Of a stretch of DNA of 60,474 nucleotides, positions 8,507 to 17,509 are shown piece by piece; within the stretch, counting starts at the first letter, position 1, and each line of letters opens with the position of its first letter. Position numbers and translations under genes: made by a program. Origin of the DNA: Flavobacterium sp. UBA7680 (GTDB taxonomy: Bacteria; Bacteroidota; Bacteroidia; Flavobacteriales; Flavobacteriaceae). The notes below the pieces were generated by a model, which was not told the origin of the DNA, searched no databases, and saw only the letters and a program-made list of their open reading frames with translations. The stretch spans positions 1-60,474 of the forward strand of contig NZ_DLHA01000034.1 in NCBI RefSeq assembly GCF_002482975.1, read 5' to 3'.

Positions 8507-8647
8507 TGAAACAAATTTAAGAAAATACGGTTTAAAAAAAGTTACATAATTTTCTGCCTTAATTTACATATTTCACATGTTAGTGTGTTGTTAATTATAT
8601 AACTTACTTAAAAAAAATAATTAATTTTGAGGTCTATATCTATCACA

Positions 8648-9094
8648 ATGGCTTTACAAATACGCGAATTTACTACGGTTGACGAAATGATGGCTCAAAT
8701 TGACACCATCAGATTTCTATATCCTAATATAACTTTAGAAAAATACCAATCCTTTCTTTCTGAGATGGTTCCACACAATTATACACAGATTGGAGTTTTT
8801 GAAAATGAAGTTTGTTTGGGCATTACAGGATGCTGGTCAGCAACCAAATTATGGACGGGAAAATATCTCGAAATAGACAATTTTGTAGTAAATCCGGAGT
8901 ATCGTTCTAAAGGAATCGGAAAATTACTTACAGATTTTATCGAACAAAAAGCGCTTGATCTAGGCTGCAGCAGTATAGTCCTTGATGCTTTTACAGGAAA
9001 TTTTGGAGCACATCGTTTTTATTATAACCAAGGTTATAACCCGAGAGGTTTTCATTTTGTGAAAATTTTGGATGAAAATAAAATGACACATTAA
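8648..9094 (+). CDS. GNAT family N-acetyltransferase
   Basis: About 148 aa. The acetyl-CoA binding motif is clear: 'NFVVNPEYRSKGIGKLLTDF' carries the R-x-x-G-x-G/A loop, and 'AHRFYYNQGYNPRGFHF' is the C-terminal motif with the conserved Tyr. Family members transfer acetyl from acetyl-CoA to a small-molecule or protein amine; the substrate cannot be told. The start is set at the ATG at 8648 (MALQIREF). An in-frame TTG at 8627 would add seven residues unlike the family start. The gene stands alone between the repeat region and the flippase. Confidence 0.88.
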   Translation: MALQIREFTTVDEMMAQIDTIRFLYPNITLEKYQSFLSEMVPHNYTQIGVFENEVCLGITGCWSATKLWTGKYLEIDNFVVNPEYRSKGIGKLLTDFIEQKALDLGCSSIVLDAFTGNFGAHRFYYNQGYNPRGFHFVKILDENKMTH

Positions 9095-9189
9095 AATCAT
9101 ATTGTAAGTTTTTTTATTGCATCTTCAAAAACACTAATAAAACCAAAGAATTGGTTATTTTTGTTTCATGAACTTTATTACTAATTATT

Positions 9190-10650
9190 TTGGGATTATA
9201 TAAAAATCTATTCAAACAAACTGCAATTTATGGACTGGCAACCGTTTTACCGCGAATGCTCAGTTTTTTATTGGTCAGATTATATACAGGTATTTTACCA
9301 ACTGCCGAATACGGCGAAGTTTCGATTGTTTTGTCTTGGATGGTTTTCTTTAACGTAGTTCTTTCTTACGGAATGGAAACGGCATTTTTTAGATTCTACA
9401 GTGCCGAAACAGATAAGAAAAATGTAATCGCAACTTCTACAATATCAATATTTTGGTCGTCAATTGGATTCTTGTTTGCAGGTTTAATTTTTAGAAATAC
9501 ACTGGCAAACTGGGCCGAAGTTGATGCGCAGTACATTACCTATTCTGTTTGGATTTTAGTTTTAGATGCATTGGTTTTGGTACCGTTTTCAAAGCTAAGA
9601 GCAAATCAAAGACCAATGGTTTATGCTGCTATTAAAATTGGAAATGTAGTAATTAATCTATTGTTGAATATTTTCTTTTTACTGTATCTGCCAAAACTTG
9701 CAGCTTCAAATCCTAATTCAGTTTGGGATAATTTATATGTAGAAAATTTCCAGATTGCCTATATTTTCATCGCCAATCTGCTGGCAAGTTTAGCCACTTT
9801 CATTGTACTTTCTCCAAATTATCTTTCGCTTGGACGAAAATTTGATCCCGTACTTTGGAAAAAAATGATGAAATACGGCCTGCCAATTTTAGTGGCCGGA
9901 CTTGCATTTGCGGTTAATGAACATTTCGATAAAATCTTATTAGGATATTTACTTCCTGAAAATCTTGCAAAATCAGAAGTTGGAGCATATTCTGCCTGTT
10001 ATAAACTAGGTTTATTTATGGTTTTGTTTGCAACCGCTTTTAGATTAGGAATTGAACCCTTCTTTTTCAGCCACGCAAAAAACGAAAATGCACCTCAGAC
10101 TTATGCCGTAATTACAAAATATTTTGTGATTCTGGGTTCACTGATTTTATTGGGAGTTATCGTTTTTGCAGACATTTTAAAATATCTTTTATTAGACAAT
10201 AAATCCTATTGGGAAGCCATGAAAGTGGTACCGTTAATTATTCTGGCAAATTTCTTTTTAGGAATCTACAATAACTTATCAGTTTGGTACAAACTTACAG
10301 ACCAAACAAAAATTGGAGCCTATATTTCAATTGTTGGAGCAATCGTAACTTTGGTTTTAAATTACTTCTTAATTCCAAAATACAGTTATTACGGATCTGC
10401 AATTGCAACTATTTCTGCTTACGGAAGTATGATGTTAATATCGTATGTTTTAGGAAACAAATATTATCCTATTCCTTACGACATGAATAAAATTTCGGCT
10501 TATTTAGGAATTTCAATTTTATTTTCTGCCATTTCTTTTTATGGATTTAGAGAAAATTATTTTGTTGGAATTCCGTTATTATTAGCCTTTATGTACTTTG
10601 TTTATCACAACGAAAAAGACACAATCAAAGGAATAATGAATAGAAAGTAA
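9190..10650 (+). CDS. Polysaccharide biosynthesis flippase (Wzx/MATE-MviN superfamily)
   Basis: A 486 aa protein with about 12-14 hydrophobic helices and the N-terminal pattern 'GLYKNLFKQTAIYGLATVLP' typical of flavobacterial oligosaccharide flippases. Such proteins move lipid-linked sugar units across the inner membrane. The start appears to be TTG at 9190, since there is no suitable upstream in-frame ATG and the N-terminal helix begins here. A TAnnTTTG-like element (TATTTTTG, 9156-9163) lies upstream but lacks a well-placed TTG. The downstream dut, nucleotidyltransferase, TPR, DUF4292 and EnvC-like genes all read the same way with short gaps and may form one long operon. Confidence 0.9.
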   Translation: MGLYKNLFKQTAIYGLATVLPRMLSFLLVRLYTGILPTAEYGEVSIVLSWMVFFNVVLSYGMETAFFRFYSAETDKKNVIATSTISIFWSSIGFLFAGLIFRNTLANWAEVDAQYITYSVWILVLDALVLVPFSKLRANQRPMVYAAIKIGNVVINLLLNIFFLLYLPKLAASNPNSVWDNLYVENFQIAYIFIANLLASLATFIVLSPNYLSLGRKFDPVLWKKMMKYGLPILVAGLAFAVNEHFDKILLGYLLPENLAKSEVGAYSACYKLGLFMVLFATAFRLGIEPFFFSHAKNENAPQTYAVITKYFVILGSLILLGVIVFADILKYLLLDNKSYWEAMKVVPLIILANFFLGIYNNLSVWYKLTDQTKIGAYISIVGAIVTLVLNYFLIPKYSYYGSAIATISAYGSMMLISYVLGNKYYPIPYDMNKISAYLGISILFSAISFYGFRENYFVGIPLLLAFMYFVYHNEKDTIKGIMNRK

Positions 10651-10679
10651 AAGTGCTTTTTTAATCTTTTATAATAAAA

Positions 10680-11114
10680 ATGAAAATACAAATTATCAAT
10701 AAATCACAACACGATTTACCAAATTACGAAACAATTGCTTCTGCAGGAATGGACTTGCGTGCCAATATTACAGAACCAATTACGTTAAAACCTTTAGAAA
10801 GAACAATTGTAAAAACAGGACTTTTTATTGAATTGCCAATTGGTTACGAAGCACAAGTAAGACCAAGAAGCGGATTGGCAGCAAAAAAAGGAGTTACAGT
10901 TTTAAATTCTCCGGGAACTGTCGATGCTGATTACAGAGGTGAAATAGGGGTGATTTTGGTAAATTTATCAAATGAAGAATTTGTAATTGAAAACGGAGAA
11001 AGAATTGCACAATTAATTATTGCCAAACACGAAAGAGCAGAATGGATTGAAGTTGAAGAATTAACTGAAACTTCAAGAGGAGCAGGCGGATTTGGAAGTA
11101 CTGGAGTGAAGTAG
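10680..11114 (+). CDS. dut: Deoxyuridine 5'-triphosphate nucleotidohydrolase
   Basis: dUTPase hydrolyses dUTP to dUMP and pyrophosphate. This keeps uracil out of DNA and supplies dTMP synthesis. At 144 aa it shows all five trimeric dUTPase motifs in order: 'ASAGMDLRA', 'RPRSGLAAKKG', 'NSPGTVDADYRGEIGV', 'GERIAQLII' and the C-terminal 'RGAGGFGSTG' arm that closes over the active site. It is complete and its length is standard. It sits between the flippase and the nucleotidyltransferase, a housekeeping gene among envelope genes. Confidence 0.97.
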   Translation: MKIQIINKSQHDLPNYETIASAGMDLRANITEPITLKPLERTIVKTGLFIELPIGYEAQVRPRSGLAAKKGVTVLNSPGTVDADYRGEIGVILVNLSNEEFVIENGERIAQLIIAKHERAEWIEVEELTETSRGAGGFGSTGVK

Positions 11115-11211
11115 TTTTCAGTCGCAGTTGACAGTCCTTTACTGTATTTAAAAACTTGAACTAACCAAACAAACGAAGGTTTTAGGATCTTCCCATATAA
11201 AATAGAATTAG

Positions 11212-12228
11212 ATGAAAATAATCGTTCCAATGGCGGGTCGTGGATCAAGACTTCGCCCACATACTTTAACAGTACCAAAACCATTAATTCCGGTTGCGGG
11301 AAAATCTATCGTTCACCGCTTAGTAGAAGATATCGCTAAAATATTAAAACAGCCAATAGAAGAAGTTGCATTCATTCTTGGAGACGAAGCATTCTTTGGA
11401 GATGATGTTGTTACAAGTCTGCAAGATTTGGCACAAGGTTTAGGAGCAAAAGCTTCAATTTATCGTCAGGATTTACCATTAGGAACCGGGCACGCTATTA
11501 TGTGTGCAAAAGAATCGTTATCAGGACCAGCAGTTATCGCTTACGCGGATACTTTAATCAGAGCCGATTTTGAATTAGATCCATCTGCCGATGCTGTAAT
11601 TTGGGTAAAACAAGTCGATCAGCCGGAAGCTTTTGGAGTTGTAAAATTAAACCAGAATAATGAAATTATAGAATTGGTTGAAAAGCCAAAAGAGTTTGTT
11701 AGTGATTTAGCCGTTATCGGAATTTATTATTTTAAAGAAGTTGGAGATCTGAAAAAAGAGCTTCAGGGAGTTTTAGATAATAATATTCAAAATGGCGGTG
11801 AATACCAAATCAACGACGGTATCAAAGCCATGATGGCAAACGGAAAAGTTTTTAAAACCGGAAGTGTTGACGAATGGATGGACTGTGGAAACAAAGATGT
11901 TACGGTTGAAACGAACAGTAGAATGTTAGGGTTTTTACATAATGACGGAGAACATTTAGTAGATTATAATGTAACGCTTGAAAATTCAACAATTATTCCT
12001 CCTTGTTATATTGGTGAAAATGTAGTGTTGAAAAATACAACAGTTGGGCCAAATGTTTCGATAGGAAAAGGCTGCCATGTAACCGACAGTTCTATTAAAA
12101 ATAGCTTAATACAAACTAATTCTCAAATAAAAAATGCTAACTTAGATAATGCAATGATTGGAAATCATGTTAGTTATGATGGAAAATTCACAAGTATAAG
12201 CATTGGAGATTATTCGGTTTTAGAATAA
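11212..12228 (+). CDS. Sugar-phosphate nucleotidyltransferase
   Basis: A 338 aa enzyme that should join a sugar 1-phosphate to an NTP, giving an NDP-sugar and pyrophosphate. The N-terminal Rossmann-like domain opens with 'PMAGRGSRLRPHTLTVPKPL', the G-x-G-x-R-L-x-P-T...PKP signature, and the D of 'AYADTLI' is a likely metal ligand. From about residue 245 the sequence shows hexapeptide repeats (I-G-x-N-V-x-I type), a left-handed beta helix. Sugar and base specificity cannot be read from the sequence; glucose 1-phosphate with dTTP or UTP is the usual family substrate. The TPR gene starts eight bases after the stop. Confidence 0.9.
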   Translation: MKIIVPMAGRGSRLRPHTLTVPKPLIPVAGKSIVHRLVEDIAKILKQPIEEVAFILGDEAFFGDDVVTSLQDLAQGLGAKASIYRQDLPLGTGHAIMCAKESLSGPAVIAYADTLIRADFELDPSADAVIWVKQVDQPEAFGVVKLNQNNEIIELVEKPKEFVSDLAVIGIYYFKEVGDLKKELQGVLDNNIQNGGEYQINDGIKAMMANGKVFKTGSVDEWMDCGNKDVTVETNSRMLGFLHNDGEHLVDYNVTLENSTIIPPCYIGENVVLKNTTVGPNVSIGKGCHVTDSSIKNSLIQTNSQIKNANLDNAMIGNHVSYDGKFTSISIGDYSVLE

Positions 12229-12236
12229 AAAAACAG

Positions 12237-13583
12237 ATGAAAAAAAGAGTTTTGATAATTTTATTTTTTGCTTTACTAAGCAACTCAGCTTCGGTTTTCG
12301 CACAAACGGAACCGGAAGATATTGCTTTGGCACCAGATGAATATCAAGATGCTTTTTACGAATCTTTAAAACAAAAAGGAATCGAAAACTACGATAAAGC
12401 AATAGCATCTTTAGAAAAATGTATCAAAATAAAACCTTCTGATGCTGTCGCTTATTTTGAAGTTGGAAAAAATTATCTGGCACTAAAAGAATATCAAAAT
12501 GCCCAAAATGCATTTGAAAAAGCCACACAGTTAAATCCAAAAAACAAATGGTATTGGCTCGGAATTTACGATGTAAGTTACGAAACCAAAAACTACACTT
12601 TGGCAATAGAAACGATTCAGAAAATTATTGTTTTTGATGAAGAATATAAAGACGATTTGATCTCTTTATATATGTTGACAAACCAATATGATAAAGCGCT
12701 TTTGACGATTAACGAAATGAATGATAAATTCGGAAAATCAGAAGATCGTGATCGTTATAAAATGCAGATTTTATCGCAAGGGAAATATCAAAATGCAGAG
12801 ATTTCAAATTTAATTGAGCAGATTAAAAAGAATCCAAAAGAAGAATCAAATTATGTAAATCTGATTTTTCTATATTCAAAATCTGACGAAACTGACAAAG
12901 CCGTTGATGTTGCAAAACAATTGGCAAAAGAAATTCCAGATTCAGAATGGGGACAGGTAAGTTTGTTCAAAAGTTATTTAGATGCAAATCAGGCAGACAA
13001 AGCTATTAAGTCGATGAACGTAATTTTATCAAGTTCAAAAATTGATTCAAAAATTAAACATCGAACCTTAAATGAGTTTTTGATTTATGTAAATAAAAAT
13101 CCGCAATACGGAGCAGAGTTAGAAAAAGCCATTTCTTATTTTGACAATGATAAAGAAGTTGATGTTGCGAAAGAAATTGGAAAATTTTATCACAGTAAAA
13201 ATCAGTTTGAAAACGCCATTAAATATTACGAAAAAGATTTAATGACTAATTCAGACACAGATCGTGAAACGAATCTGCTTTTGCTTGAAGCTTATACTCA
13301 GGCAAAACAATTTGCGCCAATGACAAAAAGAGCCATGACAATGATTGAAGTTTATCCAAGCCAGCCGCAATTTTATTATTATGCAGGTTTGGGAAGCAAT
13401 CAGTTACAGCAATTTAAAAATGCAAAAACCGTTTTAGAAATGGGACTTGATTATGTTGTTGATGATAAAAAACTAGAGGCAAATTTTAATATTCAATTGG
13501 GAGAGGCATATAATGGATTAGGAGATGCTAAGAAAAAAGAGGAATACTTTTTGAAGGCTAATGAATTATTAAAAAAGAAGTAA
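12237..13583 (+). CDS. Secreted TPR-repeat protein
   Basis: 448 aa with a classical signal peptide (about 1-22, cleavage after 'SVFAQ'). It then has tandem 34-residue TPR-like helices across nearly the whole length, with matches such as 'AVAYFEVGKNYLALKEYQNA' near 75-95 and further copies to the C-terminus. TPR proteins act as protein-binding scaffolds; here the location should be periplasmic. It is flanked closely by the nucleotidyltransferase (8 bases) and the DUF4292 lipoprotein (12 bases), suggesting a shared envelope role. No enzymatic motif is seen. Confidence 0.88.
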   Translation: MKKRVLIILFFALLSNSASVFAQTEPEDIALAPDEYQDAFYESLKQKGIENYDKAIASLEKCIKIKPSDAVAYFEVGKNYLALKEYQNAQNAFEKATQLNPKNKWYWLGIYDVSYETKNYTLAIETIQKIIVFDEEYKDDLISLYMLTNQYDKALLTINEMNDKFGKSEDRDRYKMQILSQGKYQNAEISNLIEQIKKNPKEESNYVNLIFLYSKSDETDKAVDVAKQLAKEIPDSEWGQVSLFKSYLDANQADKAIKSMNVILSSSKIDSKIKHRTLNEFLIYVNKNPQYGAELEKAISYFDNDKEVDVAKEIGKFYHSKNQFENAIKYYEKDLMTNSDTDRETNLLLLEAYTQAKQFAPMTKRAMTMIEVYPSQPQFYYYAGLGSNQLQQFKNAKTVLEMGLDYVVDDKKLEANFNIQLGEAYNGLGDAKKKEEYFLKANELLKKK

Positions 13584-13595
13584 GGAGAAATTAAG

Positions 13596-14375
13596 ATGAA
13601 AAAATATATTATAATAGTATTAATGTCGGTTTTTATAGTTTCGTGTAAATCCAAAGCCGTCGCTGTTCAAAACAATAATACTACCGAAGTTGTTGCGAAA
13701 AAAGACAATAAAGCCATCGAAAAACATTACGAAAATAAATTAGATTTTTCGACCTTAAACATAAGGGCCAGCGCGAGATATGAAGACGAAAAACAAAGTC
13801 AAAATGTTACCGCCGATATAAAAATCGAAAAAGACAAACAGATTTTAATAAGTGTTAAATTTCTGGGAATTACAATGGCAAAAGCTTTGATAACTCCAAC
13901 AACAGTAAGTTATTACGAAAAAATAAAAGGGACTTATTATGAAGGAGATTTTAGCAGTTTAAGCGAATGGCTTGGAACTGACCTGGATTATAATAAAGTT
14001 CAGAATTTATTAATTGGAGAAGCTTTTGATGATTTACGAAAAGGAGAGTATACGCAGACAATTGTAGAAAATCTTATTCGTTTAGAAGATCAAAAAAGTC
14101 AAAAGATTCAAAAAGCATTTTATTTAGATCCTGAAAAATATTTAGTACAAAAAGAACAGATTTCTCAGTCAGCTGAAAATATAAAATTAGAAATCAATTA
14201 TTCAGATACTAAAACTTTCAGTCAGGGAACTATTCCAACAACATTGGTAATTAATGCATTGCAGCCAAAAGGAACAACCAATATTAATTTGAATTATAAC
14301 AATATATCATTTAACGAAGAACTTTCTTTTCCGTATAGTGTGCCAAGCGGTTATAAAAAAGTTTTAATTAAGTAA
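13596..14375 (+). CDS. DUF4292 family lipoprotein
   Basis: 259 aa. The N-terminus has a hydrophobic stretch ending in a lipobox (IVSC, Cys at about 17), so it should be a lipid-anchored periplasmic or outer-membrane protein. The body is beta-rich and resembles DUF4292, a Bacteroidota family related in fold to LolA/LolB-type lipoprotein carriers. Fold and family placement are from memory of conserved patterns. It lies between the TPR protein and the EnvC-like protein in a gene order that I believe is common in flavobacteria, pointing to envelope maintenance. No catalytic residues are evident. Confidence 0.82.
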   Translation: MKKYIIIVLMSVFIVSCKSKAVAVQNNNTTEVVAKKDNKAIEKHYENKLDFSTLNIRASARYEDEKQSQNVTADIKIEKDKQILISVKFLGITMAKALITPTTVSYYEKIKGTYYEGDFSSLSEWLGTDLDYNKVQNLLIGEAFDDLRKGEYTQTIVENLIRLEDQKSQKIQKAFYLDPEKYLVQKEQISQSAENIKLEINYSDTKTFSQGTIPTTLVINALQPKGTTNINLNYNNISFNEELSFPYSVPSGYKKVLIK

Positions 14376-14399
14376 ATTTGTAAAAAGAAAAATAGAAAG

Positions 14400-15653
14400 A
14401 TGCCAAAATTTCTCCTAAGCCTAATTTTTGTTTGCGCCACGACTTTTGTCTGGGCACAAGATTCGCAGCAAGAAAAACTTGAACAGCGTAAAGCGCAGAT
14501 TCTTCAGGAAATAAAAGACAACGAAAAAATGCTGCAGTCTGTAAGGAAAAAAGAAAAATCAGCAGTGAATGAATATTTAATTCAGGCAAATAAAATCAAG
14601 CTTAAAGAAAAGCTGATCAATACAACAGCAAAACAGGAAAAGATTTTAAGCAACGATATGTATATTAACCAGGTACAGGTTAATAAACTGAAAAAAGAAT
14701 TGGCGGTTTTAAAAGAAGATTACGCAAAAATGATCTTGAAATCATATAAAAGCCGTTCTGAACAAAGTCGTGCGATGTTTATTTTATCATCAGAAAGTTT
14801 TTTACAAGCCTACAAAAGAGCACAATATTTAAAACAATATACAAATTTCAGAAAAAACCAAGGTTTAGAAATTCAGTCAAAAACCGCTCAATTAGTTGAT
14901 TTTAATGCAAAATTAGACGGACAGAGAAAGGTTAAGAAAAAGATTATTGTTGAAAATGAAAAAGAAAAACAAAGTTTAGAAGTAGAGAAAAAAGAACAGC
15001 AAAAACTTGTTAACGCAATTAAAAAAGATAAAAACAGAATCGCATCTGATATTAAAGCAAAACAAAGCGAATCAAAAAGAATTGACAGACAAATTGATCG
15101 TTTGATTCGTGAAGCAATTGCCGAAGCAAACCGAAAAGCAGCACTTGAAAAAGCAAAAGAAAATCCTGGGTCTAATGCAACTGTAAAACCAGTTTCATCT
15201 TCTAAAATCGCAATGACACCAGAAGATAAAGTTTTAGCAGCTGATTTTAAAGCAAACAAAGGAAGACTGCCTTGGCCGGTAGAAAAAGGATTTATTTCAT
15301 TAGGTTATGGAGATCAGCAGCACCCACTTTACCCAGATATTAAAGTTCATAATTCAGGAGTTGAAATTACGACCGAAGATGGTGCAAATGCAAGATCGGT
15401 ATTTGCTGGTGAAGTTTTCAGTGTAATGGTTTTATCTCCGGTAAATACCGTAGTTATGATCCAGCATGGAGATTACTTTAGCGTTTATCAAAACCTGAGT
15501 AAAGTATTTGTAAGTAAAGGAGAAAAAGTTTCTATCAAACAAAATATTGGAAAAGTAAGAACCAGCGGCGATTCCGGAAAAACGGTTATCAAATTCTTGA
15601 TTCTTCAAAATACAACAAATACCGATCCTGAAAATTGGTTACAAAATAGATAA
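14400..15653 (+). CDS. EnvC-like murein hydrolase activator (degenerate LytM/M23 domain)
   Basis: 417 aa with a signal peptide (about 1-20), a long coiled coil (about 22-245) and a C-terminal LytM/M23 domain (about 285-417). In catalytic LytM domains the zinc ligands are H-x3-D and H-x-H. Here the first motif reads HNSGVE and the last GKTVIKFLIL, so the metal site is lost. That is the pattern of EnvC, which activates amidases for daughter-cell separation and does not cut peptidoglycan itself. It is the last gene of the envelope run and is followed at once by a terminator. Confidence 0.9.
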   Translation: MPKFLLSLIFVCATTFVWAQDSQQEKLEQRKAQILQEIKDNEKMLQSVRKKEKSAVNEYLIQANKIKLKEKLINTTAKQEKILSNDMYINQVQVNKLKKELAVLKEDYAKMILKSYKSRSEQSRAMFILSSESFLQAYKRAQYLKQYTNFRKNQGLEIQSKTAQLVDFNAKLDGQRKVKKKIIVENEKEKQSLEVEKKEQQKLVNAIKKDKNRIASDIKAKQSESKRIDRQIDRLIREAIAEANRKAALEKAKENPGSNATVKPVSSSKIAMTPEDKVLAADFKANKGRLPWPVEKGFISLGYGDQQHPLYPDIKVHNSGVEITTEDGANARSVFAGEVFSVMVLSPVNTVVMIQHGDYFSVYQNLSKVFVSKGEKVSIKQNIGKVRTSGDSGKTVIKFLILQNTTNTDPENWLQNR

Positions 15654-15654
15654 T

Positions 15655-15687
15655 AAAAAACGGGAGCTTATTAGTTCCCTTTTTTAT
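15655..15687 (+). terminator. Rho-independent terminator after EnvC-like gene
   Basis: GGGA/TCCC stem extended by flanking A and T tracts (AAAAAACGGGA...TCCCTTTTTT) with one bulged C; starts just after the EnvC-like stop codon. Confidence 0.7.
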
Positions 15688-15714
15688 TGCCACAATTGTT
15701 AATTGTGAATTGCA

Positions 15715-15742
15715 TTGAATGAATTTAAAAATAGTATTTTTG
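15715..15742 (+). promoter_or_regulatory. Bacteroidota promoter of rbfA
   Basis: TTG (15715-15717), a 17-base spacer and TATTTTTG (15735-15742) match the Bacteroidota -33/-7 pattern TTG...TAnnTTTG. The -7 element ends only four bases before the rbfA ATG, so the transcript would have almost no leader. Confidence 0.6.
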
Positions 15743-15746
15743 CACT

Positions 15747-16139
15747 ATGGAAACAAATAGACAGAAAAAAATAGGCAGTGTCATCCAAAAAGATTTGGTT
15801 GATATTCTGCAAGGTGAAGTGCGAAAAAATGGAGTTAGCAATTTGGTAATTTCAGTATCCAAAGTTAGTGTAACCTCAGATTTATCTGTGGCAACGGTAT
15901 ATTTAAGCATTTTTCCTCAAGAAAAAGCAAAGGAAACTTTAGAAGGAATAAAATCAAATACAACTTTAATAAAACATGATTTGTCGCAGCGCGTTCGTCT
16001 TCAATTGCGTCGTGTGCCAAATTTGGTTTTCTTTATCGATGACTCTTTAGATTATATCGAAAAAATTGACAATGCATTAGCAAACAGAGAAAATCCAATA
16101 GAAAACCGTGATCTTTTAGAAAAAAGAAGAAAATCATAA
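15747..16139 (+). CDS. rbfA: 30S ribosome-binding factor RbfA
   Basis: 130 aa. RbfA binds the immature 30S subunit near the 5' end of 16S rRNA and aids late maturation, especially in the cold. The KH-like fold is recognisable: N-terminal 'RQKKIGSVIQKDLVDILQ', the central 'VSVTSDLSVATVYLSIFP' strand region, and the C-terminal helix and strand 'RVRLQLRRVPNLVFFIDDSL' followed by Y-I-E-K-I. It is followed one base later by the permease gene, so the two form a small operon behind the promoter at 15715-15742. Confidence 0.96.
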   Translation: METNRQKKIGSVIQKDLVDILQGEVRKNGVSNLVISVSKVSVTSDLSVATVYLSIFPQEKAKETLEGIKSNTTLIKHDLSQRVRLQLRRVPNLVFFIDDSLDYIEKIDNALANRENPIENRDLLEKRRKS

Positions 16140-16140
16140 A

Positions 16141-17340
16141 TTGAATTTCCCATTTTACATAGCCAAACGTTATCTTTTCAGCCTTAGTAAAAATAACGCG
16201 ATTAACATCATCAATTTAATTGCCAGTTTGGGAATTATTGTTGGTACAATGGCTTTGTTTGTGGTTTTATCTGTTTTTAGCGGATTAAAAGTTTTCAGTC
16301 TTTCGTTTACAAATGAGATTGATCCGGATTTAAAAATGACAAGTACGTACGGAAAATCATTTTTAATTTCACCCCAGCAAGAAAAAGAGCTGAAAGAAAT
16401 TAATGGTGTTGCCTGTTACACAAAAATTATTGAAGAAAGGGTTTTGTTTTTATTTAAAGACAAACAACGCGTTACTTATTTAAAAGGTGTTGACAGCATT
16501 TACCCGGTTGTAAACAATATTAAAGTAAAACTTTTTAACGGACAATGGCTAAAACCAGATTCGTATCAAGTTGTGATTGGTTACGGAATTGCTCAGGATT
16601 TTTCTTTGGGAATTCTTGATTTCGAAAACCCGCTGCAAATATTTGCCCCAAAACCTGGAAAAGGAGCAATTGACAATCCCGAAGAAGCATTTAATAAAAC
16701 AGATGTTTTACCCGTTGGAATTTATTCCATTAGCGAAGATTTAGATTCAAAATATGTTTTTGCCGATTTAGGTTTAACACAGGAATTATTAATGTATAAG
16801 CCAAATCAAATTTCGGGAATCGAATTCAGGTTAAAATCAAACACAGATGAAAATGCGGTTAATGCACAGATTAAAAAGATTTTTAATAATAAAGTCACTA
16901 TAAAAAATAGGGAGCAATTAAATGAGTCTTTATATAAAATGCTCAATACCGAAAATATTGCTGTTTATTTAATTTTTACGCTTGTAATTATCGTTGCACT
17001 TTTCAATTTAATTGGAGCTTTAATTATGATGATTTTAGACAAAAGGGCAAATTTAAAAACCCTTGTTAATCTGGGTACAGAAATAAACAGCGTAAGAAAA
17101 ATTTTCATATTACAAGGAACTTTGCTTAGTGTTTTTGGAGGTTTGATCGGACTTTATTACGGAATTATATTAGTCACATTACAGCAAAAATATGAGCTGA
17201 TAATGATCACGCCAACGCTGGCCTACCCAGTAGTTTTTACACTTGAAAATGTTGTAATCGTGATGACAACAATTGTTTCTTTAGGATTTATAGCTTCTCT
17301 AATCGCCAGCAGCCGTGTAAGTAAAAAATTATTAGATTAA
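16141..17340 (+). CDS. LolC/E-like FtsX-domain ABC permease
   Basis: 399 aa with one N-terminal membrane helix (about 25-50), a large periplasmic domain and three C-terminal helices (about 275-395). This is the FtsX/MacB/LolC topology. The start 'NFPFYIAKRYLFSLSKNNAI' fits the LolC/E subgroup, which extracts lipoproteins from the inner membrane for LolA. The start is TTG at 16141, one base after the rbfA stop. No ATPase gene is adjacent, so a LolD-like partner must be encoded elsewhere. Substrate role is inferred from family. Confidence 0.86.
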   Translation: MNFPFYIAKRYLFSLSKNNAINIINLIASLGIIVGTMALFVVLSVFSGLKVFSLSFTNEIDPDLKMTSTYGKSFLISPQQEKELKEINGVACYTKIIEERVLFLFKDKQRVTYLKGVDSIYPVVNNIKVKLFNGQWLKPDSYQVVIGYGIAQDFSLGILDFENPLQIFAPKPGKGAIDNPEEAFNKTDVLPVGIYSISEDLDSKYVFADLGLTQELLMYKPNQISGIEFRLKSNTDENAVNAQIKKIFNNKVTIKNREQLNESLYKMLNTENIAVYLIFTLVIIVALFNLIGALIMMILDKRANLKTLVNLGTEINSVRKIFILQGTLLSVFGGLIGLYYGIILVTLQQKYELIMITPTLAYPVVFTLENVVIVMTTIVSLGFIASLIASSRVSKKLLD

Positions 17341-17509
17341 TTTTTTCTTTCAAAATATTACTTATATTTACCGCCTTGAAAATCTACAGCATATGATAGT
17401 TTCTGCCTAATCCTATTTTATTTTTAAGAATAATTAGGATACTTACGTTTTTTACTTTTCAGTTCAGATAAAACATCTGGACCAATTTTATCATTTATCC
17501 TAATATATC

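Larger units (their letters stand above)
8111..8647. other. Long non-coding region with hairpin and tandem repeats
   Basis: No credible gene is present. The region holds a long imperfect hairpin (8157-8214), three tandem repeat units (8243-8506) and about 140 bases of A/T-rich sequence leading to the GNAT gene. Open frames through the repeat units encode only repeat-derived peptides and are not supported as genes. Confidence 0.7.
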
